DNA of 64,000 nt from Nitrospirota bacterium (GTDB taxonomy: Bacteria > Nitrospirota > Thermodesulfovibrionia > Thermodesulfovibrionales > JdFR-88): NCBI GenBank assembly GCA_021813405.1, contig JAKAKS010000031.1, positions 62,001-126,000 on the forward strand, read 5' to 3'. Under the pieces are notes generated by a model. That model did not search any database. It saw nothing but the letters and a program-made list of their open reading frames with translations, and was not told the DNA's origin. Shown piece after piece: positions 44,865 to 53,219 of the stretch. Position 1 is the stretch's first letter. The number at the start of each line of letters is the position of its first letter. Made by a program: the position numbers and the translations under genes.

Positions 44865-45294
44865 CGGCTTTACATTCCTGGAACTTGCCGTAGTGCTCTT
44901 CATAATATCCCTGATGCTGGCGCTGGTATATCCGGCGCTCAGGTCAAGGTCCTCCGATTCCGTGCCTTTGAGGATCGCCTCCGTTCTTAAACAGATAAAT
45001 GAGGCCTCCCAGGCAAGGAAGCAAAACTACTCCATAACGTTCGATATGGACAACCACACAATCAATTGGGACGGGCCGGACGGCAAAAAGACGATGGATG
45101 CCCCAGGCCTGCAGTCCGTTACCATTCCATCCAGGGGCGAAGTTAACCAGGGCACTCTGCAAGTGCTGTTTGATTACTCCGGCGCGCCGGAAGACATCAC
45201 GGTGCTGCTGGACGAGCACGGCGGCAAGGCGTACAAGGTAAAGCTGAATGAGATGAGCGGCAGGGTGCACATTGAAAATGCCGATGCGCAATAA
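44824..45294 (+). CDS. gspH: Type II secretion minor pseudopilin GspH
   Basis: About 156 aa. The prepilin signature is TDG^FTFLELAVVLFIISLMLALVYPAL with Glu at +5. The globular part (ITFDMDNHTINWDG) is GspH-like. Several in-frame starts are possible: ATG 44797, 44809, 44824 or GTG 44821; 44824 gives a 15-residue leader. The track start TTG 44788 is unlikely. All choices overlap the end of gspG. It belongs to the pseudopilus of the type II secretion system. Confidence 0.85.
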   Translation: MTSPSRAGTSASTDGFTFLELAVVLFIISLMLALVYPALRSRSSDSVPLRIASVLKQINEASQARKQNYSITFDMDNHTINWDGPDGKKTMDAPGLQSVTIPSRGEVNQGTLQVLFDYSGAPEDITVLLDEHGGKAYKVKLNEMSGRVHIENADAQ

Positions 45295-45631
45295 AAACGG
45301 TTTTACGCTTTTGGAGGTGCTGGTTGCGCTTGCGATAGCCGGCGGCCTGCTGATAAGCGTTATCGAGCTTGTTAACCATAACCTCTCCGTAGTAAACAGG
45401 TATCAGACCGAGGCCGTTGCCGGGATGCTTGCCCGGCAGAAGATACAGGAGTTGAAGCAATCCCCGAAAGAGGAGAACGGCAGCTTCCCGGAGCCTTACG
45501 CCGATTACGAGTATTCCACAAAGATAGAGGACGGGCCGCTGCCAGGTCTGAAGTCCATCGTGGTAGTGGTAACCAAGGGCGGTACGGCGGGCCGGGATTC
45601 AGCCAGCTTCAGGGTGTTTTACAGGGGATGA
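45278..45631 (+). CDS. gspI: Type II secretion minor pseudopilin GspI
   Basis: About 117 aa, leader MPMRNKNG before FTLLEVLVALAIAGGLLISVI, Glu at +5, and the GspI-type QTEAVAGMLARQKIQELK. The alternative TTG at 45272 has better spacing from GGG; ATG 45278 is chosen as the nearest ATG. It overlaps gspH by 17 bp. It forms part of the pseudopilus tip with GspJ and GspK. Confidence 0.87.
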   Translation: MPMRNKNGFTLLEVLVALAIAGGLLISVIELVNHNLSVVNRYQTEAVAGMLARQKIQELKQSPKEENGSFPEPYADYEYSTKIEDGPLPGLKSIVVVVTKGGTAGRDSASFRVFYRG

Positions 45632-46263
45632 AAAAAACCTGTATCAAAATCGCTTCCGGCTGTCCCGCCCTGGCAGGGCTGAAATCACGGACAGGCTCTA
45701 AAAAGGGGTTTACCCTTCTTGAAGTGCTGGTTGCCGTTGCCATCGGGGCGCTGGTGCTTGCCGCCGTTTACGGCACTTTCTTTATGGTGCAGAAGGCCAC
45801 GGACACGGCGGGCGGCTCACTGGACAGGCTTTACGAATGCCGCAAGGCCATAGACGTGCTAAGGGACGAACTGGCCTCGGCGCAGGCGCCGGTCAACGTA
45901 ACCGGCAAGGAGTACCTGGGGAAAAAGGGTTCCACAGTCTCTTTTGTGACCTATTCGCCTAAAACAGGCCTGCTTACAGCAACCTCTTATTTTGTCAGGG
46001 AGAAAAAAGGCAATCTTTCGCTTGTAAAACAGATTGTGGAGCCGGGCAGGCCTGCCAGGGAAGCGGTTATACTGGACCGGATTAACTCCTTTCTCGTTGA
46101 AGTAAACACCGGCGGCGGCCAATGGACGGACAGCGGCTCATATTCCGGCGGGCAGATGAGTGCCGGGCAGGAGGCTATCAGGATATCGCTTTCGCTGGAC
46201 TTCAAGGGTTCCCCTATAACCCTGAGCGAATCGGTAACGCCTATGATAGGCAGGACATTGTGA
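45628..46263 (+). CDS. gspJ: Type II secretion minor pseudopilin GspJ
   Basis: The protein has 211 aa. A long, basic 27-28 residue leader (MKKTCIKIASGCPALAGLKS...) precedes the cleavage site KKG^FTLLEVLVAVAIGALVLAAVYG with Glu at +5. The body (ECRKAIDVLRDELASAQ, VSFVTYSPKTGLLTATSYFV) is GspJ-like. ATG overlaps the gspI stop by 4 bp. Tip-complex component. Confidence 0.9.
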   Translation: MKKTCIKIASGCPALAGLKSRTGSKKGFTLLEVLVAVAIGALVLAAVYGTFFMVQKATDTAGGSLDRLYECRKAIDVLRDELASAQAPVNVTGKEYLGKKGSTVSFVTYSPKTGLLTATSYFVREKKGNLSLVKQIVEPGRPAREAVILDRINSFLVEVNTGGGQWTDSGSYSGGQMSAGQEAIRISLSLDFKGSPITLSESVTPMIGRTL

Positions 46264-46278
46264 GCAGGATTTAAAGGC

Positions 46279-47160
46279 ATGCTTAATACTTATAAACGGC
46301 AAAAGGCCAGTCAGCAGAAAGGGTTTATCCTTGTGATAGTCCTGCTGGTCACGGCACTGCTTGTGACCATGGCGGTGGAGTTTGCCCACAAGGTTTACAC
46401 CGGTATAACCGGGCTGCATAACCTGATGATAATGGAACGGCTTTCCGTGGAGAGCGATTCGCTGGTTGAAAGCGCATCGGGCATGCTTTCGGGCGCTCTC
46501 CAGCAGGGGATAATAAACGCCGGGGGGCCGGAGATGCAGTTTGCGCTGGAAAACGGCGTTACGCTGTACTTCGATGCCTCGGACGAGAACGCCAGGTTCA
46601 ATGTGAACACGGTGGTAAGCCCGAACGGGGATGTAAACCAGGACGCTTACCAGTCTTTCCAAAGGCTCCTTGGCGCGCTGGGGCTGGACAAGTCCATCGC
46701 GGACCAGCTTGTGGCCTGGGTAAACGCGAAACGCGCAAAGGGCGGCACTGCTTTAAACGGCGGCTGGCTGGGCAGCACATCGGAGTTCCGCCTCTTTGTG
46801 GACCCTGCTTCCTATGATAAACTAAAGGACTATATAACCGTGTTTGGCAACGGGCTTATAAATATCAACACGGCGGATGTCCCAGTGCTGATGAGCCTGG
46901 CTGACCAGAACGGCAACGCGGTTTCAAACGACCTGGCGGAAAACATAGTTACCAGGAGGAGCATGCAGCAATACGGCAGCATCGGAGAGCTTTCAAGCAC
47001 GGCAGGTTTCGAAAGCCTTGGTATGGCGCTTGCCGGAAAAATAACCACCTCCAGTTCCGCAATGGACCTTACTGCAAGGGCGGAGCAGGAAGGGATTAAA
47101 AGGATAACCCAGGCCGTGGTGTCCACATCGGGCACTGTTATTTACTGGAGGGAGTTTTAG
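46279..47160 (+). CDS. gspK: Type II secretion minor pseudopilin GspK
   Basis: The protein has 293 aa. The prepilin site QQKG^FILVIVLLVTALLVTMAVEFA lacks Glu at +5 (Val is there), as is typical of GspK, the pilus-tip protein. The body shows DENARFNVNTVV, LVAWVNAKRAKGGT and NINTADVPVLMSL, the helix-hairpin-helix-like GspK fold. It is followed without gap by gspL. Confidence 0.92.
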   Translation: MLNTYKRQKASQQKGFILVIVLLVTALLVTMAVEFAHKVYTGITGLHNLMIMERLSVESDSLVESASGMLSGALQQGIINAGGPEMQFALENGVTLYFDASDENARFNVNTVVSPNGDVNQDAYQSFQRLLGALGLDKSIADQLVAWVNAKRAKGGTALNGGWLGSTSEFRLFVDPASYDKLKDYITVFGNGLININTADVPVLMSLADQNGNAVSNDLAENIVTRRSMQQYGSIGELSSTAGFESLGMALAGKITTSSSAMDLTARAEQEGIKRITQAVVSTSGTVIYWREF

Positions 47161-48276
47161 TTGAGCAGGGGGATGTTCGATTTAAAAGATGCCTCCGGCG
47201 GGGTCCTTTACGTATTCAGCGGCGGCAAGGCCGTCTCCGAAATCCCCTTTACGCTGGATGGCGCTTTCAATGTTTCCTCCAGGGCAAACGAAAAAATTCC
47301 CGAACTGGATACGGTTTTTTTAAGCCTGCCCCTGCAACTGCTGGACTTCAGGGTAATTGAGTTCCCTTTTTCGGACCCGGCCAAGATAAGGCAGGCGGTT
47401 CCTTTTGAGCTTGAGGGCATAACCCTTAAAGGCGCAGGCCGTGTGGCATTTGACATCGTGCTCGGGCCGGAGGAATACGCGGCGGGCACTGCCGGGGCGC
47501 AGAAAGGCGCCGGACCGGCCGTGGCAGGCCGCAAGGTGCTGGCGGTGTATGCGGAGAAAAAACTTCTTCGCGGCATTATCACCTCCCTTAAATCCCTGGG
47601 TGCTGAACCCTCCGTGATAACCTCGGTGGAGCTTGCTGGCCTGGCCCTGCCAGGGCAGGCCGACTCATTCCAGAAACTTGTCCCTGCACTTGCCGCGGAG
47701 GCGCAGGCTGCTGGCAAGGAGGAAAGAAAGGCCCTGGCCCTGAAGGAGTTTGAAAAGCCGGTAATCAACCTGAGGCGGGGTGACCTGGCTTACACGAAGG
47801 AGCAGGAGGAATTCAGCCGCTCCCTGAAAAAGACATTTATGCTTGCAGCCGTGCTTGTGCTTGTGCTCTCCGTGAAAAACGGTGTGATGGCCATGATATA
47901 TAACAGCCGCGCCAGGGCCGTTGAAAATGAGATGGCGCTTGCCTACAAAAAGAGCTTTCCCGGCTCCAGGGTCTCCGGCGGGCCGGCCTCGCTTTATGCC
48001 TTAAGAAGCGATATTGCCAGCATGCAGCGGAAGCTGTCTGGCATCGGCGGGATACCGGCGATGGAAGACCTGAAGGCGCTTACGGAAAACAAGGTAAATA
48101 ACGTTGCATACAATGATATACATATGGACCAGTCCGGCATTACCGTGAAGGGGGAAGCAAAATCCCTGGACGACATATCGACCGCAAAAAAGGCGCTGTC
48201 TAAGGCGTTTTCTGTAAACGTGACCGAGACCAGCAATTCGGCCTCCGGTGTGTCGTTTACCATGAGGCTCAAATGA
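47161..48276 (+). CDS. gspL: Type II secretion protein GspL (PilM/actin-like cytoplasmic domain)
   Basis: The protein has 371 aa. TTG 47161 directly follows the gspK stop and has an excellent ribosome site (GGAGGGAG, six bases upstream), which outweighs the ATG at 47173. The cytoplasmic part (VFLSLPLQLLDFRVIEFPFSDPAKIRQAVPFELEG) is the PilM/GspL pattern. A single membrane segment (TFMLAAVLVLVLSVKNGVMAM) leads to a periplasmic ferredoxin-like domain. It would link the cytoplasmic ATPase GspE to the pseudopilus platform, but no gspE lies in the window. Confidence 0.87.
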   Translation: MSRGMFDLKDASGGVLYVFSGGKAVSEIPFTLDGAFNVSSRANEKIPELDTVFLSLPLQLLDFRVIEFPFSDPAKIRQAVPFELEGITLKGAGRVAFDIVLGPEEYAAGTAGAQKGAGPAVAGRKVLAVYAEKKLLRGIITSLKSLGAEPSVITSVELAGLALPGQADSFQKLVPALAAEAQAAGKEERKALALKEFEKPVINLRRGDLAYTKEQEEFSRSLKKTFMLAAVLVLVLSVKNGVMAMIYNSRARAVENEMALAYKKSFPGSRVSGGPASLYALRSDIASMQRKLSGIGGIPAMEDLKALTENKVNNVAYNDIHMDQSGITVKGEAKSLDDISTAKKALSKAFSVNVTETSNSASGVSFTMRLK

Positions 48277-48794
48277 AACTGTTCGGCAATCTGGAGCTGG
48301 ATGCGGACAAGAAGAAATACCTGCGTCCCGCGATGGTTGTGCTGGTGCTGTGCGTGATTTTTCTTGTTACAGCATTTGCTGAAAGCTCCGCCCAAAAGAG
48401 ACTGCGGCTTATAAAAAAGGAGGGCGCGGAGTTTGCTTCGCTGGACTCCCAATATTCCGGGCTGAAGGCCCAGGTGGACGAATTGGACAAGCGTGTGGCC
48501 CTAAGCCCCAAGACCGGCATTCTCAAGACAGCCGGGGACATCTTTGCATCGATGGGACTTCAGGACCGCATCTCCTCGATTAAACCTATGGATACAACCC
48601 AGTCTGGCGGGCTGACATCAGAAAAGGCCGAGGTATCGCTTAAAAAAATGGACTTGAACCAGGCTGTAAACGTGCTGTACCGGCTGGAAAACGCTCCGAT
48701 GCTGCTGACCTTGAAGGAGGTGGACCTCAGGAGCTCTTTTTCCGCCCCAACGCTGGATATGCGGCTGGTATTGGAGCTGACTTCAAAGAAGTGA
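48273..48794 (+). CDS. gspM: Type II secretion protein GspM
   Basis: The protein has 173 aa. A short cytoplasmic N-terminus, one membrane segment (AMVVLVLCVIFLVTAFA), a coiled region and a C-terminal ferredoxin-like domain (VSLKKMDLNQAVNVLYRLENAPMLLTLKEVDLR) match GspM, the partner of GspL. It overlaps gspL by 4 bp and gspN by 4 bp. Confidence 0.85.
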   Translation: MKLFGNLELDADKKKYLRPAMVVLVLCVIFLVTAFAESSAQKRLRLIKKEGAEFASLDSQYSGLKAQVDELDKRVALSPKTGILKTAGDIFASMGLQDRISSIKPMDTTQSGGLTSEKAEVSLKKMDLNQAVNVLYRLENAPMLLTLKEVDLRSSFSAPTLDMRLVLELTSKK

Positions 48795-49573
48795 AAAAAG
48801 TATTAATCGCATTGGCCGTGCTGATTGCCGTTCCTTTCGCGCTGTGGTACGTGGCCATCCCCAATTCGTCCGTGCCCGCCTTTATCAATTCCGGGCTGTC
48901 CAGGGCTGGGGCGGCGGTAACGGCGGATAACTTCAGAAAAACCCTGTTCCTCGGATTCCGGGCCGATGGCGTGGACGTGACGGTTGCGGGCAGGAATGCG
49001 ATGAAGATAGACCATCTGCGGGGCGCCATAAGCCCGCTTTCGCTTTTTACCCTTAGCCCGAAGGTCCGCTTCAACATCGAAGCCGCGCAAGGGACGGTAC
49101 ATGGCGTTTTAACCTATCGTATTATAGGTGGCAAGAGCAGCCTGGCCGCGGAGGCCGATGGAATCCGGCTGGCCGCAATCTCCTCCATAAAAAGGGGCAT
49201 GGACGGCACGTTTGAGGGCAACCTCAGCCTTGACGGGGCCCGGGGGAAGCTGACATTCGAGATGGCCGGGCTTTCCAATTTTCCGTACGGGTTTACAAGC
49301 GCAAACGGGCTTGTCCGCATAAACGGCGGGGACCTTAAGCTTGAGTCCATCTCGCTTGAAAGCGCGCTGATGTACGCCAAGGTGAAAGGCGATATAAAGG
49401 ACGGCCGTTACAACGTGGTAACAGAGATAATGAAACAGCCCGCCAGCCTGACGGCATCGGGAACGGCAGGTACGGCTGGTACGGAGCCGTCGCTGGACCA
49501 GTCCCTTGGTAATTTTCTGCCTTCGGGCAAGATGACCGTGCCTGCATCAGGAACGATTCAGGGCTTGTTCTAG
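48791..49573 (+). CDS. gspN: Type II secretion protein GspN
   Basis: The protein has 260 aa from GTG 48791 overlapping the gspM stop. An N-terminal membrane anchor (VLIALAVLIAVPFALWYVAI) is followed by AsmA/GspN-like beta-rich sequence (FLGFRADGVDVTVAGRNAMKIDHLRGAISPLSL, LTFEMAGLSNFPYGFTSANG). GspN is an accessory inner-membrane protein of the type II machine. It ends the operon; no clear terminator was found in the 61 bp before the convergent gene. Confidence 0.85.
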   Translation: MKKVLIALAVLIAVPFALWYVAIPNSSVPAFINSGLSRAGAAVTADNFRKTLFLGFRADGVDVTVAGRNAMKIDHLRGAISPLSLFTLSPKVRFNIEAAQGTVHGVLTYRIIGGKSSLAAEADGIRLAAISSIKRGMDGTFEGNLSLDGARGKLTFEMAGLSNFPYGFTSANGLVRINGGDLKLESISLESALMYAKVKGDIKDGRYNVVTEIMKQPASLTASGTAGTAGTEPSLDQSLGNFLPSGKMTVPASGTIQGLF

Positions 49574-49634
49574 CAGGCATCCAGACCATTTCGGGATTTT
49601 CTTTGTTGCGCCACTTGACCCAAAATGCAGCAAG

Positions 49635-51503
49635 TTACATTTTTTTTATTGTATCCGGTTTTTCTGAAACAAAAACGCTGCTTATGCCGTGCTCCGTTTT
49701 TTCCCAATAGCTTGGATTGGAAAACAACTGATAGAGCGCCCGGTAGCTGGCAAAACTCGCCAACAGCCAGTAAATTGGCGCGGTCAATACATAAGGCATT
49801 ATCGAATACATGCGCCTTCGCAATACCCCCATTAAATTAAAAAGAATCAGCAATAAGTTGCCGGCTATAAGATTAAACCAGGCCAATTGCAATGTGGGAG
49901 AAGGAAAAAGATTGCTGACCTTGCTGTATCCAAATATAAGGCTGGCTATGAAAATAAGGAGAAGAACGATATTGGCCAAATTTGAAACTACCGTTCCGCC
50001 AACAAAAAACTGAAAACTCAAAAAACCCCAGCCGCCCAGGTCTTTAATCAGTTTTACCGGGTTTCGCATGTGCACAAGATAGGTTTGCATATAGCCCTTT
50101 ATCCACCTGGTCCTCTGTTTTATCCAGTTGGAGATTTTGCAGTTGGCTTCCTCGTAGGTTGTTGACGGAATAACCCTGGATATATATCCCAGTCTGCCCA
50201 TTCTTATCCCCAGGTCCGCGTCTTCGGTTACATTGAAAGGGTCCCACGCAACCATTTGTTTGAGCAAGGCGGTTTTGAAATGATTGCTGGTGCCGCCCAG
50301 GGGGATCGGGGCGTTAAGCTTGCTCAGCGCGGGCAGCATAAGATCAAACCAGAATGTGTATTCCATGGTAAACATCCTGGTCAGCCAGTTTTCCTTGCTG
50401 TTGTAATAATTGAGGCAGCATTGTACGCAGGCCAGGCGTTCACCGCCATCTCTAAATGCCTTGATAGCTGATTTTAGCTGATTTGGGTCCGGCCGGTCCT
50501 CGGCGTCAAAAATGGTAATGTACTCGCCGCGGGCAAATTTAAGAGCATAGTTACAGGCCCTGGGTTTGGTCCTGGGGCTGCCGTGGGGGACAAGCACTAT
50601 TTCAAAGTAGGAAGGCAGCCTGAGGTCCTTCACTATCTGGATGGTCTCGAAATCGTCATATTCAAGCACCAGTTTTATATCCAGCTTATGGGCAGGGTAA
50701 TTGAGCAGCTGAAGATTTTGGGAAAGATGTTCTATCGTTACAAGCTTCTCTTTCCGGAGCGGGACCAAAATAGTATATACAGGCAGTATGCGTTCATCGG
50801 TCTGCGGCTGGTTATCTTCTTTTTCATGATGAATTTTCATCCCTATTGCCGTCAACGTGAACTTGAAAAGAAGGACCCCGGTTATAGACATGGTAAGGAA
50901 GGTGTTAAGCGCCATCACACCAAACGGATAACTGACATACAGCACAAGGGAAAACATTATCAGCAGGCCAATGCCCGTATACTTTTGCGAAGGCGTAAAG
51001 GTGTTCTTTGCGCTTTTGGTGCTGTCGTTTTCGTAAAGCTCGGCCATGATTTCATGTGAATAATTTTTGTTGAAGGTTTTTTGCAAAATGGAAAAAATAT
51101 CGAATTTGGCCGTTGCTACAATCCTTGTGCCGGGCCCCCATGTGTCCCTTATTTTTTTAAACGTATTTTCGTTGGGATCAGCGGTTGCCACTATGGCCTG
51201 TCCGTTTTCAGTCCCTACAGGAAGGAGCAATCCGGATGCATACATATGGCGGTCCTGCTCATTAAGCAGCGAAGTGTCCGGATTAAATTGGGTGAGGTCG
51301 ACAAAATCAAGCCCGTAATAAACGGACAGGGCTTTATAATAATCCAGAGACCTGATGCCTGTTGCAGCCTGTAATATTTCGCCCAGTCTGCCGCCGGTCT
51401 TTTTTTGCTGTTTCAGGGCTGCCCGGATCTGCCCATCCGTAACCAGGCCCTTGCGGACCAGAAATTCGCCGATCGGCAATTTCGGCTCTAAAATTTTTCC
51501 CAT
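49635..51503 (-). CDS. Family 2 glycosyltransferase with N-terminal MshEN/GspE-N domain (XagB-like)
   Basis: The protein has 622 aa. Residues 8-70 form two tandem 24-residue MshEN motifs (PIGEFLVRKGLVTDGQIRAALKQQ and RLGEILQAATGIRSLDYYKALSVYYG), the domain that binds c-di-GMP in MshE-type ATPases. After two membrane segments, a processive GT2 follows: YTILVPLRKEKLVTIEHL, FDAEDRPDP (DxD), VTEDADLGIRMGRLGY (TEDxDL) and ISNWIKQRTRWIKGY (QxxRW), as in cellulose/PNAG-type synthases. C-terminal membrane helices complete the channel. It overlaps the upstream gene by 16 bp. It probably makes an exopolysaccharide under c-di-GMP control. The pair resembles Xanthomonas XagB-XagA. Confidence 0.87.
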   Translation of the reverse strand: MGKILEPKLPIGEFLVRKGLVTDGQIRAALKQQKKTGGRLGEILQAATGIRSLDYYKALSVYYGLDFVDLTQFNPDTSLLNEQDRHMYASGLLLPVGTENGQAIVATADPNENTFKKIRDTWGPGTRIVATAKFDIFSILQKTFNKNYSHEIMAELYENDSTKSAKNTFTPSQKYTGIGLLIMFSLVLYVSYPFGVMALNTFLTMSITGVLLFKFTLTAIGMKIHHEKEDNQPQTDERILPVYTILVPLRKEKLVTIEHLSQNLQLLNYPAHKLDIKLVLEYDDFETIQIVKDLRLPSYFEIVLVPHGSPRTKPRACNYALKFARGEYITIFDAEDRPDPNQLKSAIKAFRDGGERLACVQCCLNYYNSKENWLTRMFTMEYTFWFDLMLPALSKLNAPIPLGGTSNHFKTALLKQMVAWDPFNVTEDADLGIRMGRLGYISRVIPSTTYEEANCKISNWIKQRTRWIKGYMQTYLVHMRNPVKLIKDLGGWGFLSFQFFVGGTVVSNLANIVLLLIFIASLIFGYSKVSNLFPSPTLQLAWFNLIAGNLLLILFNLMGVLRRRMYSIMPYVLTAPIYWLLASFASYRALYQLFSNPSYWEKTEHGISSVFVSEKPDTIKKM

Positions 51504-52309
51504 AATGCTAAAAAGGGCATGGTGCCCAGTCCGGCATTCCTGCCGTAGAAATCCTGTGCCAGGCCTGCCTGGAGGCCGGTCTTTTGGCCTGCCCAGTAAA
51601 GAGCGCTCAGGGTGGCCTTGCTCAGATCATAATTGACGGGCTGATAAGGGTCTGCCGCTATAACCCCGCTGTTATTGCGCAAGCTGATAATATTTTCCTG
51701 CTTGAAATCAATTTCCCATTTTTCCCCGGCGCTCTTCCAGCCCATCATCCAGTCCAGCCGCACCTCATCGGCGGGAGGGCCAAGCCTTTTCCGGAACGCG
51801 CCTTCGGCATCGATGAACCAGAAGTGTTTACCCCATTTCCACCAGCGGCCGTAAAGGATGCGCCCTTCAGCGTCGTACTGTCCAAGGCCCAGAAGGGGCT
51901 TGGAATGATGATCGTAAGCATCCGGGACCTTAACCAGCAATTGAGCGGAGATTACGCTGTGCAGATCATTCCAAAGCCTGTACCTGCCAAAAACCTCGAT
52001 GTCCCCAAATCCGGAATTGCTGCCATCTGCACTGTTTTTTATGTTTTCAATATATGCGTTTACGCCGGCAGTGAGATTTTTGGTGATTCCGTATTCCAGG
52101 TATGGATTGATTTCAAGTTTGTGATAATACGGACCACCATGGTTGGGCCCCCAGAATGTGTCGCCATCGTACCAGCCTAAGGGATTCTGGAACTCCGTAG
52201 CATCCCGGTCCTCCGGCGGGCCCGCAGAATATGAAGGCGATAACCTGCCGCTTGGGTTGTGTTCCCAGTGTATATTAAAAAAATACGGTTTATCCTTTTT
52301 TTTTGACAC
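51488..52309 (-). CDS. XagA-like outer-membrane beta-barrel protein, no visible signal peptide
   Basis: The protein has 273 aa. Alternating aromatic/polar strands (KLEINPYLEYGITKNLTAGVNAYIEN, FGDIEVFGRYRLWNDLHSVISAQLLVKVP, KWEIDFKQENIISLRN) and a terminal Phe point to an outer-membrane barrel, as in XagA encoded beside the GT2. The start GTG 52309 has no good ribosome site and the protein begins SKKKDKPYFFNIHWEH, without a signal peptide; upstream in-frame codons hit a stop after six codons. A run of nine A residues right after the start could hide a frameshift. No signal peptide was found in the other frames either. Confidence 0.7.
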   Translation of the reverse strand: MSKKKDKPYFFNIHWEHNPSGRLSPSYSAGPPEDRDATEFQNPLGWYDGDTFWGPNHGGPYYHKLEINPYLEYGITKNLTAGVNAYIENIKNSADGSNSGFGDIEVFGRYRLWNDLHSVISAQLLVKVPDAYDHHSKPLLGLGQYDAEGRILYGRWWKWGKHFWFIDAEGAFRKRLGPPADEVRLDWMMGWKSAGEKWEIDFKQENIISLRNNSGVIAADPYQPVNYDLSKATLSALYWAGQKTGLQAGLAQDFYGRNAGLGTMPFLALWEKF

Positions 52310-52348
52310 TGCCGCATATAAAATCTTTTAGAATCATTTGGTTTTATG

Positions 52349-52364
52349 TGGCATGATGATTGCT
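52349..52364 (+). promoter_or_regulatory. Sigma54-type promoter upstream of the signalling/redox operon
   Basis: TGGCATG-ATGA-TTGCT matches the consensus TGGCACG-N4-TTGCW with one mismatch and the exact GG-N10-GC spacing. Transcription would begin near 52376, about 70 bp before the first gene, whose product is itself a response regulator. Confidence 0.7.
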
Positions 52365-52420
52365 AGTTCTAGATTAGCGTGAAAAATTTCATATAGCGCA
52401 CTTGTATCAGCATTTAACGC

Positions 52421-52435
52421 GCGGCTGCAAGCCGC
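52421..52435 (+). promoter_or_regulatory. Hairpin abutting the ribosome site of the receiver-GcvH gene
   Basis: GCGGCT and AGCCGC form a perfect 6-bp stem with a 3-nt loop, directly followed by AGGAGG and ATG at 52447. It may stabilise the mRNA end or modulate initiation. Confidence 0.45.
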
Positions 52436-52446
52436 AGGAGGCATAT

Positions 52447-53214
52447 ATGGAAGAGGGGAAAAGGGTCCTGGTGGTTGATGATGACCCCGTCATCGGCCTG
52501 AGCTGTGAAAGGGTCCTGTGGGCCAAAGGCTTTGAGGTCCAAACCGTTACCAACGGCAAGGACGCTCTGAAAAAACTGGGCGCAGACAAGGTGGACCTGC
52601 TTATCTCGGACATCCGCCTGCCGGACATTTACGGCATCAACGTGCTAGCGGAGGCAAGGAAGCTCCAGCCTGGCGCCGACGTGGTGATGATAACGGGGTA
52701 TCCCACACTGGAGGACGCCAAGGAGTCCATCCGGCTGGGCGCTTTTGAATTTGTTGAAAAACCCTTCACTCCTGAGTTCCTTGGCAACATCGCGGCAAAG
52801 GTATTCAACAAGCGCGGTTGGATTTTAAGGAAATCCTTTGTAGACCAGTTCAATAAGTTCATAACTCCTGGCGCCGGCCTGGACGACACAGCCGTTTATT
52901 ACAAGGACGGCACATGGGCCAGGCCCTGCGGCGGAGGCGTCTGGGAGATCGGTTTCGATGTGCGCCATTGGCACCTTGGCGGGCACATGCTGTACATAGA
53001 CATGGTCCCGATGGATACTCTAAAATCCGGCGAGGTGTTTGCCAGGATACTGCTCAGCGAAGGCAAGATAGTTGAGCTTAAATCCCCAATGAGCGGGAAC
53101 GTGGCCGAGGCCAATCCGGGCGTGAATGACGCCCTTTGCAGCCTTGTTGCCGGGGGCTGCATGTCTGAAAGCTGGCAGGTATGGCTTTTAAGAGTGCGGC
53201 CGGCGGCGGTTTGA
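52447..53214 (+). CDS. Response regulator receiver fused to GcvH-like (lipoyl-type) domain
   Basis: The start is ATG 52447 with GGAGG upstream, giving 255 aa. The receiver (1-120) is complete: VVDDDPVI, the phospho-acceptor Asp in LLISDIRLP, MITGYPT and the Lys in FVEKPFT. From about residue 160 the sequence GVWEIGFDVRHWHLGGHMLYIDMVP...GKIVELKSPMSGNVAEANP resembles glycine-cleavage H protein, with a Lys near the lipoylation position (SEGKIVELKSP). Genes around it encode NAD-linked redox subunits, so the lipoyl-type domain may carry redox groups or sense them. It is the first gene of the sigma54-promoted operon. Confidence 0.85.
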   Translation: MEEGKRVLVVDDDPVIGLSCERVLWAKGFEVQTVTNGKDALKKLGADKVDLLISDIRLPDIYGINVLAEARKLQPGADVVMITGYPTLEDAKESIRLGAFEFVEKPFTPEFLGNIAAKVFNKRGWILRKSFVDQFNKFITPGAGLDDTAVYYKDGTWARPCGGGVWEIGFDVRHWHLGGHMLYIDMVPMDTLKSGEVFARILLSEGKIVELKSPMSGNVAEANPGVNDALCSLVAGGCMSESWQVWLLRVRPAAV

Positions 53215-53219
53215 GCGCA

